Source: Fulvimarina manganoxydans
GTDB lineage: Bacteria > Pseudomonadota > Alphaproteobacteria > Rhizobiales > Rhizobiaceae
Reading direction: 5' to 3'
DNA: 64,000 nucleotides
Assembly (NCBI RefSeq): GCF_900176465.1
Contig: NZ_FWXR01000005.1
Coordinates: forward strand, 1-64,000
Part shown: positions 1 to 9,112 of the stretch, in pieces
How the letters are laid out: each line of letters opens with the position of its first letter
Numbering within the stretch: the stretch's first letter is position 1
The notes under the pieces: generated by a model
Told to the model about the DNA's origin: nothing
The model's input: only the letters and a program-made list of their open reading frames with translations
The model's database searches: none
Position numbers and translations under genes: made by a program

Positions 1-773
1 GCGAGCGTCGGCGCCTGGGGCCAGATCGAGGCCGGGCCGAGATCGAGCCCTTCGCCCTGGCCGATGGCAAAGCGGCGTGTCGCCAGAAGCGCGAGGATCA
101 AACCGGCTGCCGCCGCGAGAAGCGCCACCGGGACCGAGGCGGCGGAGGCCACCTGGCCCCACATGATGGAGCCGAGCGCCATCGATCCGAAGAAGGCCAT
201 CAGATAGACGGCCAGCCCGCGTGCCCGCACCCAGTCGGGCAGAGCCGTCTGGGCGGACACATTGAAGGCGGTGAGGACGGCAATCCAGCTCAGCCCGACG
301 AGAAAGGTCGCTGTCATCAAGACCGGCGGTGTCGCGGAGATCGCCAGCAGAACAAGCGCCATCGCCGTCCCGAGCGTGCCGGCCTGGGCGACCTGGTCCG
401 ACGAAAGCCGCGTCTGCAGCCTCGGCAGCACGAAGGCGCCCGTCACCGCCCCCGCACCGATGAGAGCCATGAGCGTGCCGTAGAGTTCCGATCCGCCGCC
501 TTCGCTCCCCCGGGCGATCAAGGGCAGGAGGGACCAGACCGCCGAGGCGAAAAGGAAGAAGGCCAGCGCCCGCACCAGTGTCGCCAGCATCGCAGCGTTG
601 TGGCGCACATGGCGCAGGCCTGTCGCCATTTCCGAAAGGATGGAGCCTGCCGGCTGTCGCCGGGGGCGCGGCTCCGGCCGCCACATCAACAGGGCGGCGA
701 TGATCACGAGGAAGCTTGCGGCATTGAGCGCGAAGGGCGCTGCGAGGCCGATGCCGAACTCGCGGCCCTGGAA
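1..773 (-). pseudogene. MFS transporter fragment (MFS_3 / EntS-like), 5'-truncated
   Basis: Reading the minus strand from 773 down to the window edge gives an uninterrupted membrane protein of about 257 residues. It contains NAASFLVIIAALLMWR, then ALAFFLFASAVWSLLPL, an MALIGAGAVTGAF segment and a Gly/Ala-rich C-terminal helix. This resembles the middle and C-terminal half of MFS_3-type exporters such as EntS. The N-terminal half is missing: an in-frame TGA lies at 774-776, and upstream of it the sequence becomes the end of an unrelated gene. The 3' end lies outside the window, so only the 5' truncation is certain. The substrate cannot be told. Confidence 0.7.
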
Positions 774-929
774 TCAGGCTCGGACCTCGATCGCCAGCTT
801 CTCGAAGCCGGCATAGGCGGCAAGTCCTCTTCGGCCGACGACGTCCTCGCCCAGATCATGGGCGGCTCCTCGCAGCCCGCGATCGGCTCATCACGTGACC
901 CGCTCTCGATCGAACGCAAGGGCGAGTAA
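744..929 (+). pseudogene. 3' fragment of a PspA/IM30-like gene
   Basis: The plus strand from about 744 to the TAA at 927-929 encodes EADAELAALESGSDLDRQLL followed by a short Ser/Gly-rich tail. The acidic, Leu-rich stretch resembles the C-terminal end of PspA/IM30 (phage-shock or Vipp1-like) proteins, which carry an ELAALK-type tail. No start codon or upstream homologous coding sequence exists, because further left the DNA encodes the opposite-strand MFS transporter. I see this as the broken tail of a gene joined to a broken transporter by a deletion or an inversion. The family assignment rests on a short stretch and is tentative. Confidence 0.4.
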
Positions 930-1361
930 TACCGCCGGACGAATGAAATGATCCGTGAGGATAATATTCACGTCCGGCGAGAGGGTCAAACGCCGATCGG
1001 CCTTCCGACTTGCCTTTGAAAGCGATGCTTTCAAAGGTCTGTTGGTATTATAGCGAGATGCAAGGGTGGTGATCCATCCGCATATTGAAGCCTTCAAGTG
1101 CCATGACGGCTGAACCTCATCACAATGAGTCCGCCTCATTACGGTTTGATATCGGCCCGCCCAATTCGTCGTCGATCGCTCCAGAGCGGCTCAACAGATA
1201 GCGGCCCCGGTCTGAGACTGGAGCCGCTATCTTTCGTGTCTAGGACGCGTGGAATGATGGCTCGGACTGACAGTCTTGGCCGCGACCTGCGAATTTCAGG
1301 CCCATCACGGGACGAGCTCTGTTCCGGGCATATCCTCAAATTGCGGACGTCGATTCATCCG
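930..1361. other. Noncoding stretch with two inverted repeats
   Basis: I see no convincing gene between the PspA-like fragment and the end of the subtilase gene. Two inverted repeats stand out: a perfect 11-bp hairpin at 1013-1037, and 9-bp arms GATAGCGGC (1197-1205) and GCCGCTATC (1223-1231). The second could contribute to ending transcription of the leftward subtilase gene, but no T-run follows on the minus strand. Confidence 0.5.
1013..1037. repeat. Perfect 11-bp inverted repeat
   Basis: CCTTTGAAAGC (1013-1023) and GCTTTCAAAGG (1027-1037) are perfect reverse complements around a 3-base loop. It lies alone between two truncated genes and the subtilase. No T-run follows on either strand, so a terminator is not supported. 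It could be an IS end or a regulator site. Confidence 0.5.
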
Positions 1362-4300
1362 TTACGCAATCAGGAAGATCCCGTCGTCGACGGCGTTTTC
1401 GACGAGTGTATGAAGCTCCGTTGCGTCGGAGAAGGCAGTAAGGAAATCGGCAGTTTCCAGACCGTTCTGGAACGCGTCGAGCCAGAAGGCTTCACCGGCT
1501 GGATCAGGCTCTCTGCCGAAGATGTTGGCATAGATTCCGTCGACCAGGGTCTCCGGCGATGGGTCCACCCCATATGTTGTCTGAAATTCGTCCGATTGAG
1601 CGAAGCTCGTGGCAATGTCGTGCATTGACAGTCCCTTCTCTGCCTCGTTGAACCAGAACGAAAGGCCATTAATCTCCGCCGCTCTGCCGAAAACCGTTTG
1701 ATAGAGGGAATAGAGACTGACCGCCTCAGGGTCGTCATGGCGTTCGAGGGTGATGTCGTCGAAACGAATCGCTTCAACATCCGAGAAGAAGATCGATGTT
1801 TCCGAATCTGAGGCCTTCGTGAGGGTGAAGCCGCCTGGGGCCGGCGTGAGGATGAAATCAGTGATATTGCCAGGCAGGACGATCGCGTCGAAGCCGTCGC
1901 CACCCGCGACATTCGAGGGGAAGGAGAGATCAGAGAACACATCGTCTCCTGCTGTGCCGGTGACGATTTCATCTTCCACATTGTCGCTGCCATTGTCCGT
2001 AACGACAGCTCCGCCCGAATATACGGGAACGCGCAGTTCGATCTGGACCGTTCCCTCGCCGTCATAGGAGGCTGTGAAGAGCTTCCCGCCATAATCGCCG
2101 TCGAGCTGCAGCGTAGCCTGACAGACATTGTTGGCCGTATCGATCAGTTGGAGGAGATCGCTGGCGTAATCGAAGGAGAGCGCCACATTGGAGCCGATGC
2201 CGCAGACTTCGATCACGTCGCCATCATTGGCGAAGTCTGTGATCAGATTGGCGAAGCTATGGTCCTCGTCCTCGCTCAAAGCCAGATGATCGATGCGCAG
2301 GGTCTGGGCACCGTCGGTGAACTCGATCGCACCGGTGCCGGCAGCGCCGAGAGCGCCGACTTCGAGCGTCCCGCCTTTCAGAACGGTGCCGCCGCTATAG
2401 GTGCTGCCTTCACCCATCAGCGCCAGCGTGCCGTCGCCCATCTTGATCAGGCTGCCCTCATAGACACGGTTCGCGGCCGCCTCGGCCCGGGCGGTGCCGA
2501 CTTCATAGGCCACCTGATCCTCGATGCTCGAAGCCTCGGTCGGCGGGGTCTCGTCCCACCCCTTGTCGGCGAGCGTCTGCTGCCATGTGGCCTGCTCGGC
2601 GATATCCTCGCGATGGCGCTGGATGAGAGCATCTTCGGTGATGGTGTTGTACCAGACGTCGGACTGGGTTTCGTCCATATCGACTGTGAAGGCGCCGAGG
2701 AACTGGCCGGGCCCGTTCATGGCGGCTTTGAGATCGATCGCACCCCAGCCCCAGATCTCGTTGGGGGCGTCGTTTCGGGCCAGCCCCGTCGTGTCGTCCG
2801 GCGTGCCTTCGACCGCATCCATGTGCTGGGCCGTGGTCAGGAGGACGTCGCGGGCCTCTTGATTGCCCAGATAGGCATAGCGCTGCATGACGAGGCCGAG
2901 TGCGCCCGTGGCGTGAGGGGCCGCCATCGACGTGCCGCTGGCCGACGTGTAGTTGGGATCATCCGGATTGATACTCCAATCTTCAGGAGACCATAGGTCA
3001 TCCGTTCCGGAAGGGGGGACGGCGCTGTAGATCTCGAGACCCGGCGCAAACACCGTCCAGTATTTGGCAACGCCCGCTCTGTCCGAGAAGAAGCCGACGC
3101 CTGTGGAGTCCGGGCTGGGTTCGTCCGATCTATGGCTCGCGCCGACACTGATCCAGTGATCTTCGTAGTCGGGCCGGAAATAGGGAATGGAATTGCGAAT
3201 ATCCGGATTGGACGCGAAGTCGTTACCGGCTGCTATGACCTGAAGAACTCCGGTATTCTCGGAGACATCGTACATCGCATCCAAATGCGTGAGGCTTCCG
3301 AAGAAATCGCTATAAGCATCGGTCAGGCCTTGCAGGGAATCGTAATCGTGGTCGCCTGGCGCTGTTCCCCACGACGTATTGATCGCTCGCGCGCCTGCCT
3401 CGGCATTGGCACCATAGGCGGCAAGGAAGTAATTATAGTCCGAATTGGCACCATACACTTTTCCGTCTGTGCCATGGGTATTCGCCAAGAATAGGTTGGC
3501 GTCGAAAGCGACGCCATGCATTCCTTCGCCATCGCGGTTGGCCGCGATGGTTCCGCCCACATGCGTGCCGTGCGGATCATTGTATTCATTGCTGTAGACA
3601 CCGGGCGTTTCGAACTCATCGCCGGCACTGAAGCGACTTTCCTCTATGGGGCCTTTGAAAATCCATTCCCATTTCCATTCATCATAATTGAATACCCATC
3701 CGGCTTCTTCATAGCTGTAGCCGTCATTCAAATAGGTTCCCGAAATATCGAGTGGATGAATGCGATCGCCGGCAAATTCCGGATGAGCGGCATAGATGCC
3801 GGAATCGACCTCTCCGAGCTTGATGCCCTCTCCCGTATAGCCGAGCGCATAAGCATAAGACGCGTTCATGCCGGCAAGGCCCCAATCGGCCTCGTATTCC
3901 GCGCTCTCCCACGTCTCAGCGGCTTGCGCCCAGAGATCTATGTTGTCGGGGGATCGAAGTGCATCGGAGATTTCGATAGCCTGCAGTTCGATCTGGACCG
4001 TTCCCTCGCCGTCATAGGAGGCTGTGAAGAGCTTCCCGCCATAATCGCCGTCGAGCTGCAGCGTGGCCTGACAGACATTGTTGGCCGTATCGATCAGTTG
4101 GAGGAGATCGCTGGCGTAATCGAAGGAGAGCGCCACATTGGAGCCGATGCCGCAGACTTCGATCACGTCGCCATCATTGGCGAAGTCCGTGATCAGATTG
4201 GCGAAGCTATGGTCCTCGTCCTCGCTCAAAGCCAGATGATCGATGCGCAGGGTCTGGGCACCGTCGGTGAACTCGATCGCACCGGTGCCGGCAGCGCCGA

Positions 4301-5939
4301 GAGCGCCGACTTCGAGCGTCCCGCCTTTCAGAACGGTGCCGCCGCTATAGGTGCTGCCTTCACCCATCAGCGCCAGCGTGCCGTCGCCCATCTTGATCAG
4401 GCTGCCCTCATAGACACGGTTCGCGGCCGCCTCGGCCCGGGCGGTGCCGACTTCATAGGCCACCTGATCCTCGATGCTCGAAGCCTCGGTCGGCGGGGTC
4501 TCGTCCCACCCCTTGTCGGCGAGCGTCTGCTGCCATGTGGCCTGCTCGGCGATATCCTCGCGATGGCGCTGGATGAGAGCATCTTCGGTGATGGTGTTGT
4601 ACCAGACGTCGGACTGGGTTTCGTCCATATCGACTGTGAAGGCGCCGAGGAACTGGCCGGGCCCGTTCATGGCGGCTTTGAGATCGATCGCACCCCAGCC
4701 CCAGATCTCGTTGGGGGCGTCGTTTCGGGCCAGCCCCGTCGTGTCGTCCGGCGTGCCTTCGACCGCATCCATGTGCTGGGCCGTGGTCAGGAGGACGTCG
4801 CGGGCCTCCTGATTGCCCAGATAGGCATAGCGCTGCATGACGAGGCCGAGTGCGCCCGTGGCGTGAGGGGCCGCCATCGACGTGCCGCTGACCGACGTAT
4901 ATTCAGGATTATTCGGATCTACGCCCCAAGCCTCAGGGGACCAGACGTCACCGTCCTCATGATGCGCAACGGTGCTGTATATGTTAATGCCCGGTGCGAA
5001 AACCGTCCAATATTTCGCGACCCCCGCTTTTGTGGACCATGACTCTGCATAAGTGCTATCCGGAGAGTGCCCGCCAGTGTCGCCGGATGCTCCGACGGCG
5101 ATCCAATTGCGTTCGAGTTCCGGTCGGAAATAGGGTAGAGACGCCTCGACGACCGGTGAGAAGCAACCGTTATTGCCTGCCGCCCAAGTCTGGATTTCAC
5201 CATATTCCTTCACGACGTCGGCAACGGCATCGATCCAGGTCAATTTGCCGAAATGGGTCGAATAGACCGTCATGAGGCCTTCGAGCGTCGAAAAGTCGTC
5301 GGAGGCGGCGTCCTGTCCCCATGACGTATTGATGACACGGGCACCCGCTTCGGCAACGGCCCCATAAGCGGCTTTGAAGTAGTTGTAGTCTTCGCTGGGG
5401 CCGCAGACCATGCCGTCCGTACCGCCCGTATTGGCGGTAAACAGATCGGCCAAGTAGGCGACGCCATGCATGCCTTTTCCATCTCGGGCCGCTGCGATCG
5501 AACCGCCGACATGGGTTCCGTGCGTGCCATTGATGGAGCCATCATAGACGCCCGGCGTATCGAAGCTCTCATTTGCTTCGAATCGGCTCGGGTCCCACGG
5601 TCCCTCGCTCACCAAATGCCAACTATTTCCGTCCCATTCCCAGTGTAAATTTTCGTAACGATATCCGTCGTTCAAGTAAGTGCCGGAAATATCGAGGGGA
5701 TGGATGCGGCCGTCGGCAAATTCCGGATGAGCGGCATAGATGCCGGAATCGACCTCTCCGAGCTTGATGCCCTCGCCCGTATAGCCGAGCGCATAAGCAT
5801 AAGATGCATTCATGCCGGCAAGGCCCCAATCGGCCTTGTATTCATCACTTTCCAAAATTGCAGCCGCCTCTGCCCAATCCTGACTTTGAGAAGGCGAGCG
5901 AAGATTTGCCGAGTCGTCTGTTCTGTTCTGTTTCAACAT
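1362..5939 (-). CDS. Large secreted-type double subtilisin (S8) protease with PATR repeats and DUF4214-like C-terminus
   Basis: This encodes about 1525 residues (1545 if a TTG at 5999 is used; numbering below is from 5999). Two complete subtilisin domains follow each other. Domain 1 has Asp84 (GEVDSGIY), His160 (HGTHVGG) and Ser373 (GTSMAAPH). Domain 2 has Asp732, His810 and Ser1024 in the same motifs, so both triads look intact. Each is followed by a Gly-rich repeat like the autotransporter-associated PATR module (TYSGGTVLKGGTLEVG). The C-terminus has a GTAGDDVF RTX-like motif and then a DUF4214-like domain (about 1435-1535). There is no Sec signal peptide and no autotransporter barrel, so type I secretion is my inference. 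Start sites are uncertain: ATG at 5939 has only a weak AGGG upstream. No secretion genes are adjacent. Extracellular or surface protein digestion is the likely role. Confidence 0.85.
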   Translation of the reverse strand: MLKQNRTDDSANLRSPSQSQDWAEAAAILESDEYKADWGLAGMNASYAYALGYTGEGIKLGEVDSGIYAAHPEFADGRIHPLDISGTYLNDGYRYENLHWEWDGNSWHLVSEGPWDPSRFEANESFDTPGVYDGSINGTHGTHVGGSIAAARDGKGMHGVAYLADLFTANTGGTDGMVCGPSEDYNYFKAAYGAVAEAGARVINTSWGQDAASDDFSTLEGLMTVYSTHFGKLTWIDAVADVVKEYGEIQTWAAGNNGCFSPVVEASLPYFRPELERNWIAVGASGDTGGHSPDSTYAESWSTKAGVAKYWTVFAPGINIYSTVAHHEDGDVWSPEAWGVDPNNPEYTSVSGTSMAAPHATGALGLVMQRYAYLGNQEARDVLLTTAQHMDAVEGTPDDTTGLARNDAPNEIWGWGAIDLKAAMNGPGQFLGAFTVDMDETQSDVWYNTITEDALIQRHREDIAEQATWQQTLADKGWDETPPTEASSIEDQVAYEVGTARAEAAANRVYEGSLIKMGDGTLALMGEGSTYSGGTVLKGGTLEVGALGAAGTGAIEFTDGAQTLRIDHLALSEDEDHSFANLITDFANDGDVIEVCGIGSNVALSFDYASDLLQLIDTANNVCQATLQLDGDYGGKLFTASYDGEGTVQIELQAIEISDALRSPDNIDLWAQAAETWESAEYEADWGLAGMNASYAYALGYTGEGIKLGEVDSGIYAAHPEFAGDRIHPLDISGTYLNDGYSYEEAGWVFNYDEWKWEWIFKGPIEESRFSAGDEFETPGVYSNEYNDPHGTHVGGTIAANRDGEGMHGVAFDANLFLANTHGTDGKVYGANSDYNYFLAAYGANAEAGARAINTSWGTAPGDHDYDSLQGLTDAYSDFFGSLTHLDAMYDVSENTGVLQVIAAGNDFASNPDIRNSIPYFRPDYEDHWISVGASHRSDEPSPDSTGVGFFSDRAGVAKYWTVFAPGLEIYSAVPPSGTDDLWSPEDWSINPDDPNYTSASGTSMAAPHATGALGLVMQRYAYLGNQEARDVLLTTAQHMDAVEGTPDDTTGLARNDAPNEIWGWGAIDLKAAMNGPGQFLGAFTVDMDETQSDVWYNTITEDALIQRHREDIAEQATWQQTLADKGWDETPPTEASSIEDQVAYEVGTARAEAAANRVYEGSLIKMGDGTLALMGEGSTYSGGTVLKGGTLEVGALGAAGTGAIEFTDGAQTLRIDHLALSEDEDHSFANLITDFANDGDVIEVCGIGSNVALSFDYASDLLQLIDTANNVCQATLQLDGDYGGKLFTASYDGEGTVQIELRVPVYSGGAVVTDNGSDNVEDEIVTGTAGDDVFSDLSFPSNVAGGDGFDAIVLPGNITDFILTPAPGGFTLTKASDSETSIFFSDVEAIRFDDITLERHDDPEAVSLYSLYQTVFGRAAEINGLSFWFNEAEKGLSMHDIATSFAQSDEFQTTYGVDPSPETLVDGIYANIFGREPDPAGEAFWLDAFQNGLETADFLTAFSDATELHTLVENAVDDGIFLIA
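2033..2948. repeat. Direct repeat copy A within the double protease gene
   Basis: This block recurs at 3983-4898, exactly 1950 bp away, with three differences seen by eye up to 2940 (near 2115, 2238 and 2829) plus one at 2941. It encodes the end of the second subtilisin domain and the PATR module. Both copies translate identically over the shared part. Sequence on either side is clearly more diverged. Confidence 0.9.
3983..4898. repeat. Direct repeat copy B within the double protease gene
   Basis: This is the partner of 2033-2948. It encodes the end of the first subtilisin domain and its PATR module. A shorter near-identical patch also exists around 3750-3895 and 5700-5845 (the DSGIY region), giving a mosaic of identical and diverged blocks between the two modules. 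Confidence 0.9.
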
Positions 5940-5999
5940 GGGAACCCTATGAGGAAGAGGATCGAGGAGGACAGGCATGGGGCGGCCATGCGGGCGCAA

Positions 6000-7002
6000 T
6001 ACGCGAAAGCGTCCGTTGACCTTCGAAGCAAAAATTTGGAGGAAAACTGGTTTTCTATGCAGAATTGCCGAAGGAGCGATCGGTTGAAGCAGATCGTTTC
6101 AAGTCTTCATCATTCGCATAGTCTAAACCAGAAGGCGCTTCTGCTGCGTGAAGCCAATCACGTCTTGGGCGATCGGCCATTTGCAGGATAGCGTCTCGCT
6201 GTCTATCCCGGAGCGGAAAACAGACGCCCAAGTAGATCTGGCGGCAATGAGCGCAAAGCTGCATCGAAGGGCGTAAACGCACTTATGAAAAGGCGTGTCA
6301 GAAAGCGCATCCGAGACATAGAAGGATCGTTGGGTCGGCCGGATTGTTGGGTCGGTCGATCATCGAGAAGGGTGGTCAACGGCGGAGCAAATGCCCGCAA
6401 TGACTTTGCAGAAATATCGAAGATTTGCCTTGGCTTGGTCAGTCCCGATTTACACAACATGAACTCAACAGACTCCATACCAGTCACACGCATTTCGTTG
6501 CGCGATACAATCGCCTCATTTCCGAACAATAATCATTAGGGAAATTTACATTTTTAAGCACATATTGACGGGGTATTTCTGTCAATTTGCGCTTATAAAT
6601 TATTGGTTGCATATCCAACGCATCGATATGCGGCCATAACATCGGCGTGAACGAAAATTTACACTTTCTTGACCACTGTGCAAGACTAATTTTTGAGCAT
6701 TCAGTTGAGATTTTCCGCCCAGGGCCGAATATTCCCAGTAGCTCTCAGTAAATATAATGCGGATAGATATTTATAAATCTAGATAAATATTGTCATCTTG
6801 TAGGATAATCTATGTGCGACGTATGAGGTGGGTCTTCCCCATGCATTTCGGATCATGGAGCGCTGTGCAACTGGGCCTCTGCCAATGGAAGGCGTTCATT
6901 CGCTCATGATGACCCCGCCTCCCCTTCGCTGTCGCTCTCGCTGTTCAGACCAAAGAAGAGCAGCGACCGGCAGATCCGTAGACTAATACCAACGGGTGCT
7001 GA
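6000..7002. other. About 1 kb without a recognisable gene; AT-rich centre
   Basis: Short open frames here have no family features. From about 6530 to 6830 the composition becomes clearly AT-rich compared with its GC-rich surroundings, with runs such as TATTTATAAATCTAGATAAA. An inverted repeat ATTGAC (6564-6569) / GTCAAT (6581-6586) sits in it. It probably holds the promoter region of the leftward protease gene and may be foreign DNA. I could not place a confident -35/-10 pair. Confidence 0.45.
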
Positions 7003-7709
7003 TCAGACCCTATGCGCCCAGTCCCGCATTCCGATTGAGATGATAATCCATGGCTGCTCGACGAGCTTGTTCCAGGCATGGCAGCAATGGGTGAGGATGT
7101 CTTGGTAGTCGAGGAAGATGCGGTTCGAGAGCCAGTTCTCGCGCATGAACTGCCAGATGTTTTCCTGCGGGTTCAATTCGGGCGCTTTTGAGAGCAGGAA
7201 CATCAAGGTGATTTTGTCCGGCACCTTCAGCTTCGGCGTGGTATGCCAGCCGGCCTTGTCGACGATGAGAACGGCATGGGCGGCGGGATCGACCATGAGA
7301 CTGATCTCGCTCAAATGCTCGTTCATGGCAGCGGTATCGCAATAGGGCATGACGAGGCCAGCGCCCTTTCCCTTTTTCGGGCAGATGGCGCCGAAGATGT
7401 AGGCTGATGCGGTGCCGAGGTCGCTTGGCGCCGAGGGGCGCGTGCCACGTCGCGCCCAGCGTCGTGTTCGCTTGTTCTTCTGTCCTATCCGAGCTTCGTC
7501 GGCCCATCAGAGTTCGATCTCGGTGCCTTTGGGGAGGCTTTGCTGGATCGCCGGCAACTCGGCTGGGAAACTTTCTTAAAATCCTCTACTTCGAACTCGT
7601 TCTGGGCGTGGTGGCGCGGCCGGGCCGAGAGCTTGGCAAAGCCCATGGCGCGCAGCTCTCGGCCGACAGTCGTCTCATCGACCGTGATCCGGAATTCCTC
7701 GAAGATCGG
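7003..7709 (-). pseudogene. IS630-family transposase, degenerate and 5'-truncated
   Basis: The minus strand encodes an IS630 transposase core. It begins with EFRITVDETTVGRELRAMGF and SARPRHHAQ (about 7600-7700). The frame then slips by one base near 7575 and continues as FPAELPAIQQSLPKGTEIEL. A TGA at 7507-7509 replaces the expected Trp codon before WADEARIGQ. The C-terminal half is intact (PYCDTAAM, LIVDKAGWH, ELNPQENIWQF, NWLSNRIF), with the DDE-type Asp and Glu residues visible. The 5' end is cut exactly at the left end of the IS256 element. One frameshift, one nonsense codon and a truncation make it dead. Confidence 0.85.
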
Positions 7710-7751
7710 GAGTGTCAGGAATTCCATGTGTGGGCGGGCGGTCGAACATTG

Positions 7752-9057
7752 TCAGGCCATGGCCTTGGTGAAGCGCTCGCCGTAGAGGATGGCGAACTGC
7801 ACCTTGGCCATTGCCCACTCACGCGGCGCCATCTTCCACTCCTTTTCGGCCCGGTTCAAGATGAGAAAGAGCAGCTTCATCGCAGCGTCGTCGTTCGGGA
7901 AGTGGCCGCGGGCCCGCACCGCCCGTCGCAGCTTGGAGTTCAGCGCCTCGATCTGGTTCGTGGTGTAAACGATTTTGCGGACTTCCCCCGGGAAGGCAAA
8001 GAACGGGATGACCTCGCTCCAGGCCCTTCTCCAGCTTTGCCCTATGGCCTTGTATCTCTTGCCCCATTCGCTGCCCTCGAACGCCGTCAGGGCCTTTTCG
8101 GCCGCCTCGGCGTCGGTGGCCCGGTAGATGTCCTTCAACGCGGTCGCGACGGGCTTGCGATCTTTGTAAGAGACGAAGTCGAGGCTGTGGCGCAGAAGAT
8201 GGACGATGCAGGTCTGGACCGTAGCGTCTGGAAGTGAAGCGGTGAACGTCAACAGTCAAGTGGACTGTTGACCCGCTGAACGCGACGATCGCCTCGGGAA
8301 AGCCCTTCAGGCCATCGACGACGGCGAGCAGAACGTCCTCAACACCGCGGGTTTTCATCTCGTTCATGACGCGGAGCCAGAACTTGGCACCTTCGTTCTG
8401 CTCCAGCCAAAGGCCGAGAACCTCCTTGGTGCCGTCGGCGCGCACGCCAAGGGCGATGTGAACGGCCTTGTTACGGACGAAGCCTTCATCCCGAATTTTG
8501 ACCCGGAGGGCATCGAAGAAGACGATCGGATAGACCGGCTCGAGCGGCCGGGCCTGCCAAGCGGCAACCTCGTCCAGAACGGCGTCGGTGACAGCCGAGA
8601 TCAGGTCGGGCGAGACGTCGACGCCGTAAAGATCATGGAGATGACCGACGATCTCCCGGTTGCTCATGCCCCGGGCGTACATCGAGATCGTTCGCCGGGA
8701 AAACAGTCACGGGCCTGTTTTCGTTCACAGGCTCACTCTCGTCGAAACCTGGAAAGCGGCGCTGATATTTGGCATGAGCTGTAGGTCGAAGCTCGATTGC
8801 CGGTCCCGGGGAACGGACAGCTCGAACTTGCCGCTATCGCTCGTCACCGTCTTCTTGCCGTAGCCGTTGCGACCGTTTCCCACGCCGTTCTCGCCGGCAA
8901 GATGGTGGTCCATCTCGGCGTTCAGGGCGCGCGCGGCCAAAGCCTTCTTCAGGCCATCGAGCAGGCCGCCGGGGTCAAAGGCGTTGTTCGGATCGGCGCC
9001 CGACAAAAGCTGGTTGAGCAATGCGTCTGGAATGCTGGGTTCCTTGCGGCGGGCCAT
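7752..9057 (-). pseudogene. IS256-family (Mutator-type) transposase, disrupted
   Basis: The start MARRKEPSIPDALLNQLLSG at 9057, the middle (MYARGMSNREIVGHLHDLYG, VFFDALRVKIRDEG, VLGLWLEQNEGAKFWLRV) and the end (TVQTCIVHLLRHSLDFVSYK, YTTNQIEALNSKLRRAVRARG) together make one ordinary transposase of about 400 residues. They lie in different reading frames. Lesions seen: a one-base loss near 8772 (LMPNISAAF where LMAKYQRRF is expected), an extra stretch of about 40 bases at about 8695-8740, and an extra stretch of about 20 bases around 8248-8272. Both extra stretches contain a short inverted repeat. The element cannot make its own transposase. Confidence 0.85.
8248..8272. repeat. Palindrome inserted in the IS256 transposase gene
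   Basis: GTCAACAGTC (8248-8257) and GACTGTTGAC (8263-8272) are perfect reverse complements with loop AAGTG. They lie exactly where the transposase reading frame departs from the family pattern, between GFPEAI and TVQTCIVHLL, so the palindrome appears to be an insertion rather than ancestral coding sequence. Confidence 0.6.
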
Positions 9058-9112
9058 GGGTAATCTCCTTCGGGCCCATTATGCCCCGCCCACACACAAA
9101 ATTCCTGACAGT

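Larger units (their letters stand above)
7713..9110 (-). mobile_element. IS256-family insertion sequence, degenerate
   Basis: The element is bounded by imperfect terminal inverted repeats. The left end 7713-7738 starts TGTCAGGAATTCCATGTGTG, and the right end 9085-9110, read on the minus strand, starts TGTCAGGAATTTTGTGTGTG. By eye 23 of 26 positions match. The length of about 1.4 kb is normal for the family. No 8-9 bp target duplication is visible outside the ends: the left flank is ATCGGGAG and the right flank GTCCCCGG. The two flanks are unrelated IS630 pieces in opposite orientation. Confidence 0.8.

Noticed and set aside
1125-1628. A 167-codon plus-strand frame overlapping the end of the protease gene
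   Set aside because: Half of it is antisense to the DUF4214-like region and no family features are seen.
3516-5042. A 508-codon open frame on the plus strand inside the double protease gene
   Set aside because: It is antisense to both the repeat block and the catalytic domains. Its sequence also recurs at 2148-2996 only because the DNA is duplicated, and it has no recognisable fold or ribosome site.
6564-6600. A sigma-70 promoter with TTGACG and TATAAA boxes
   Set aside because: The spacing between the boxes is about 23 bases, too long for a normal promoter.
7713-9110. Interpretation of the flanking IS630 pieces as one gene split by the IS256
   Set aside because: The two pieces lie on opposite strands, belong to different IS630 subgroups, and both contain the C-terminal region.
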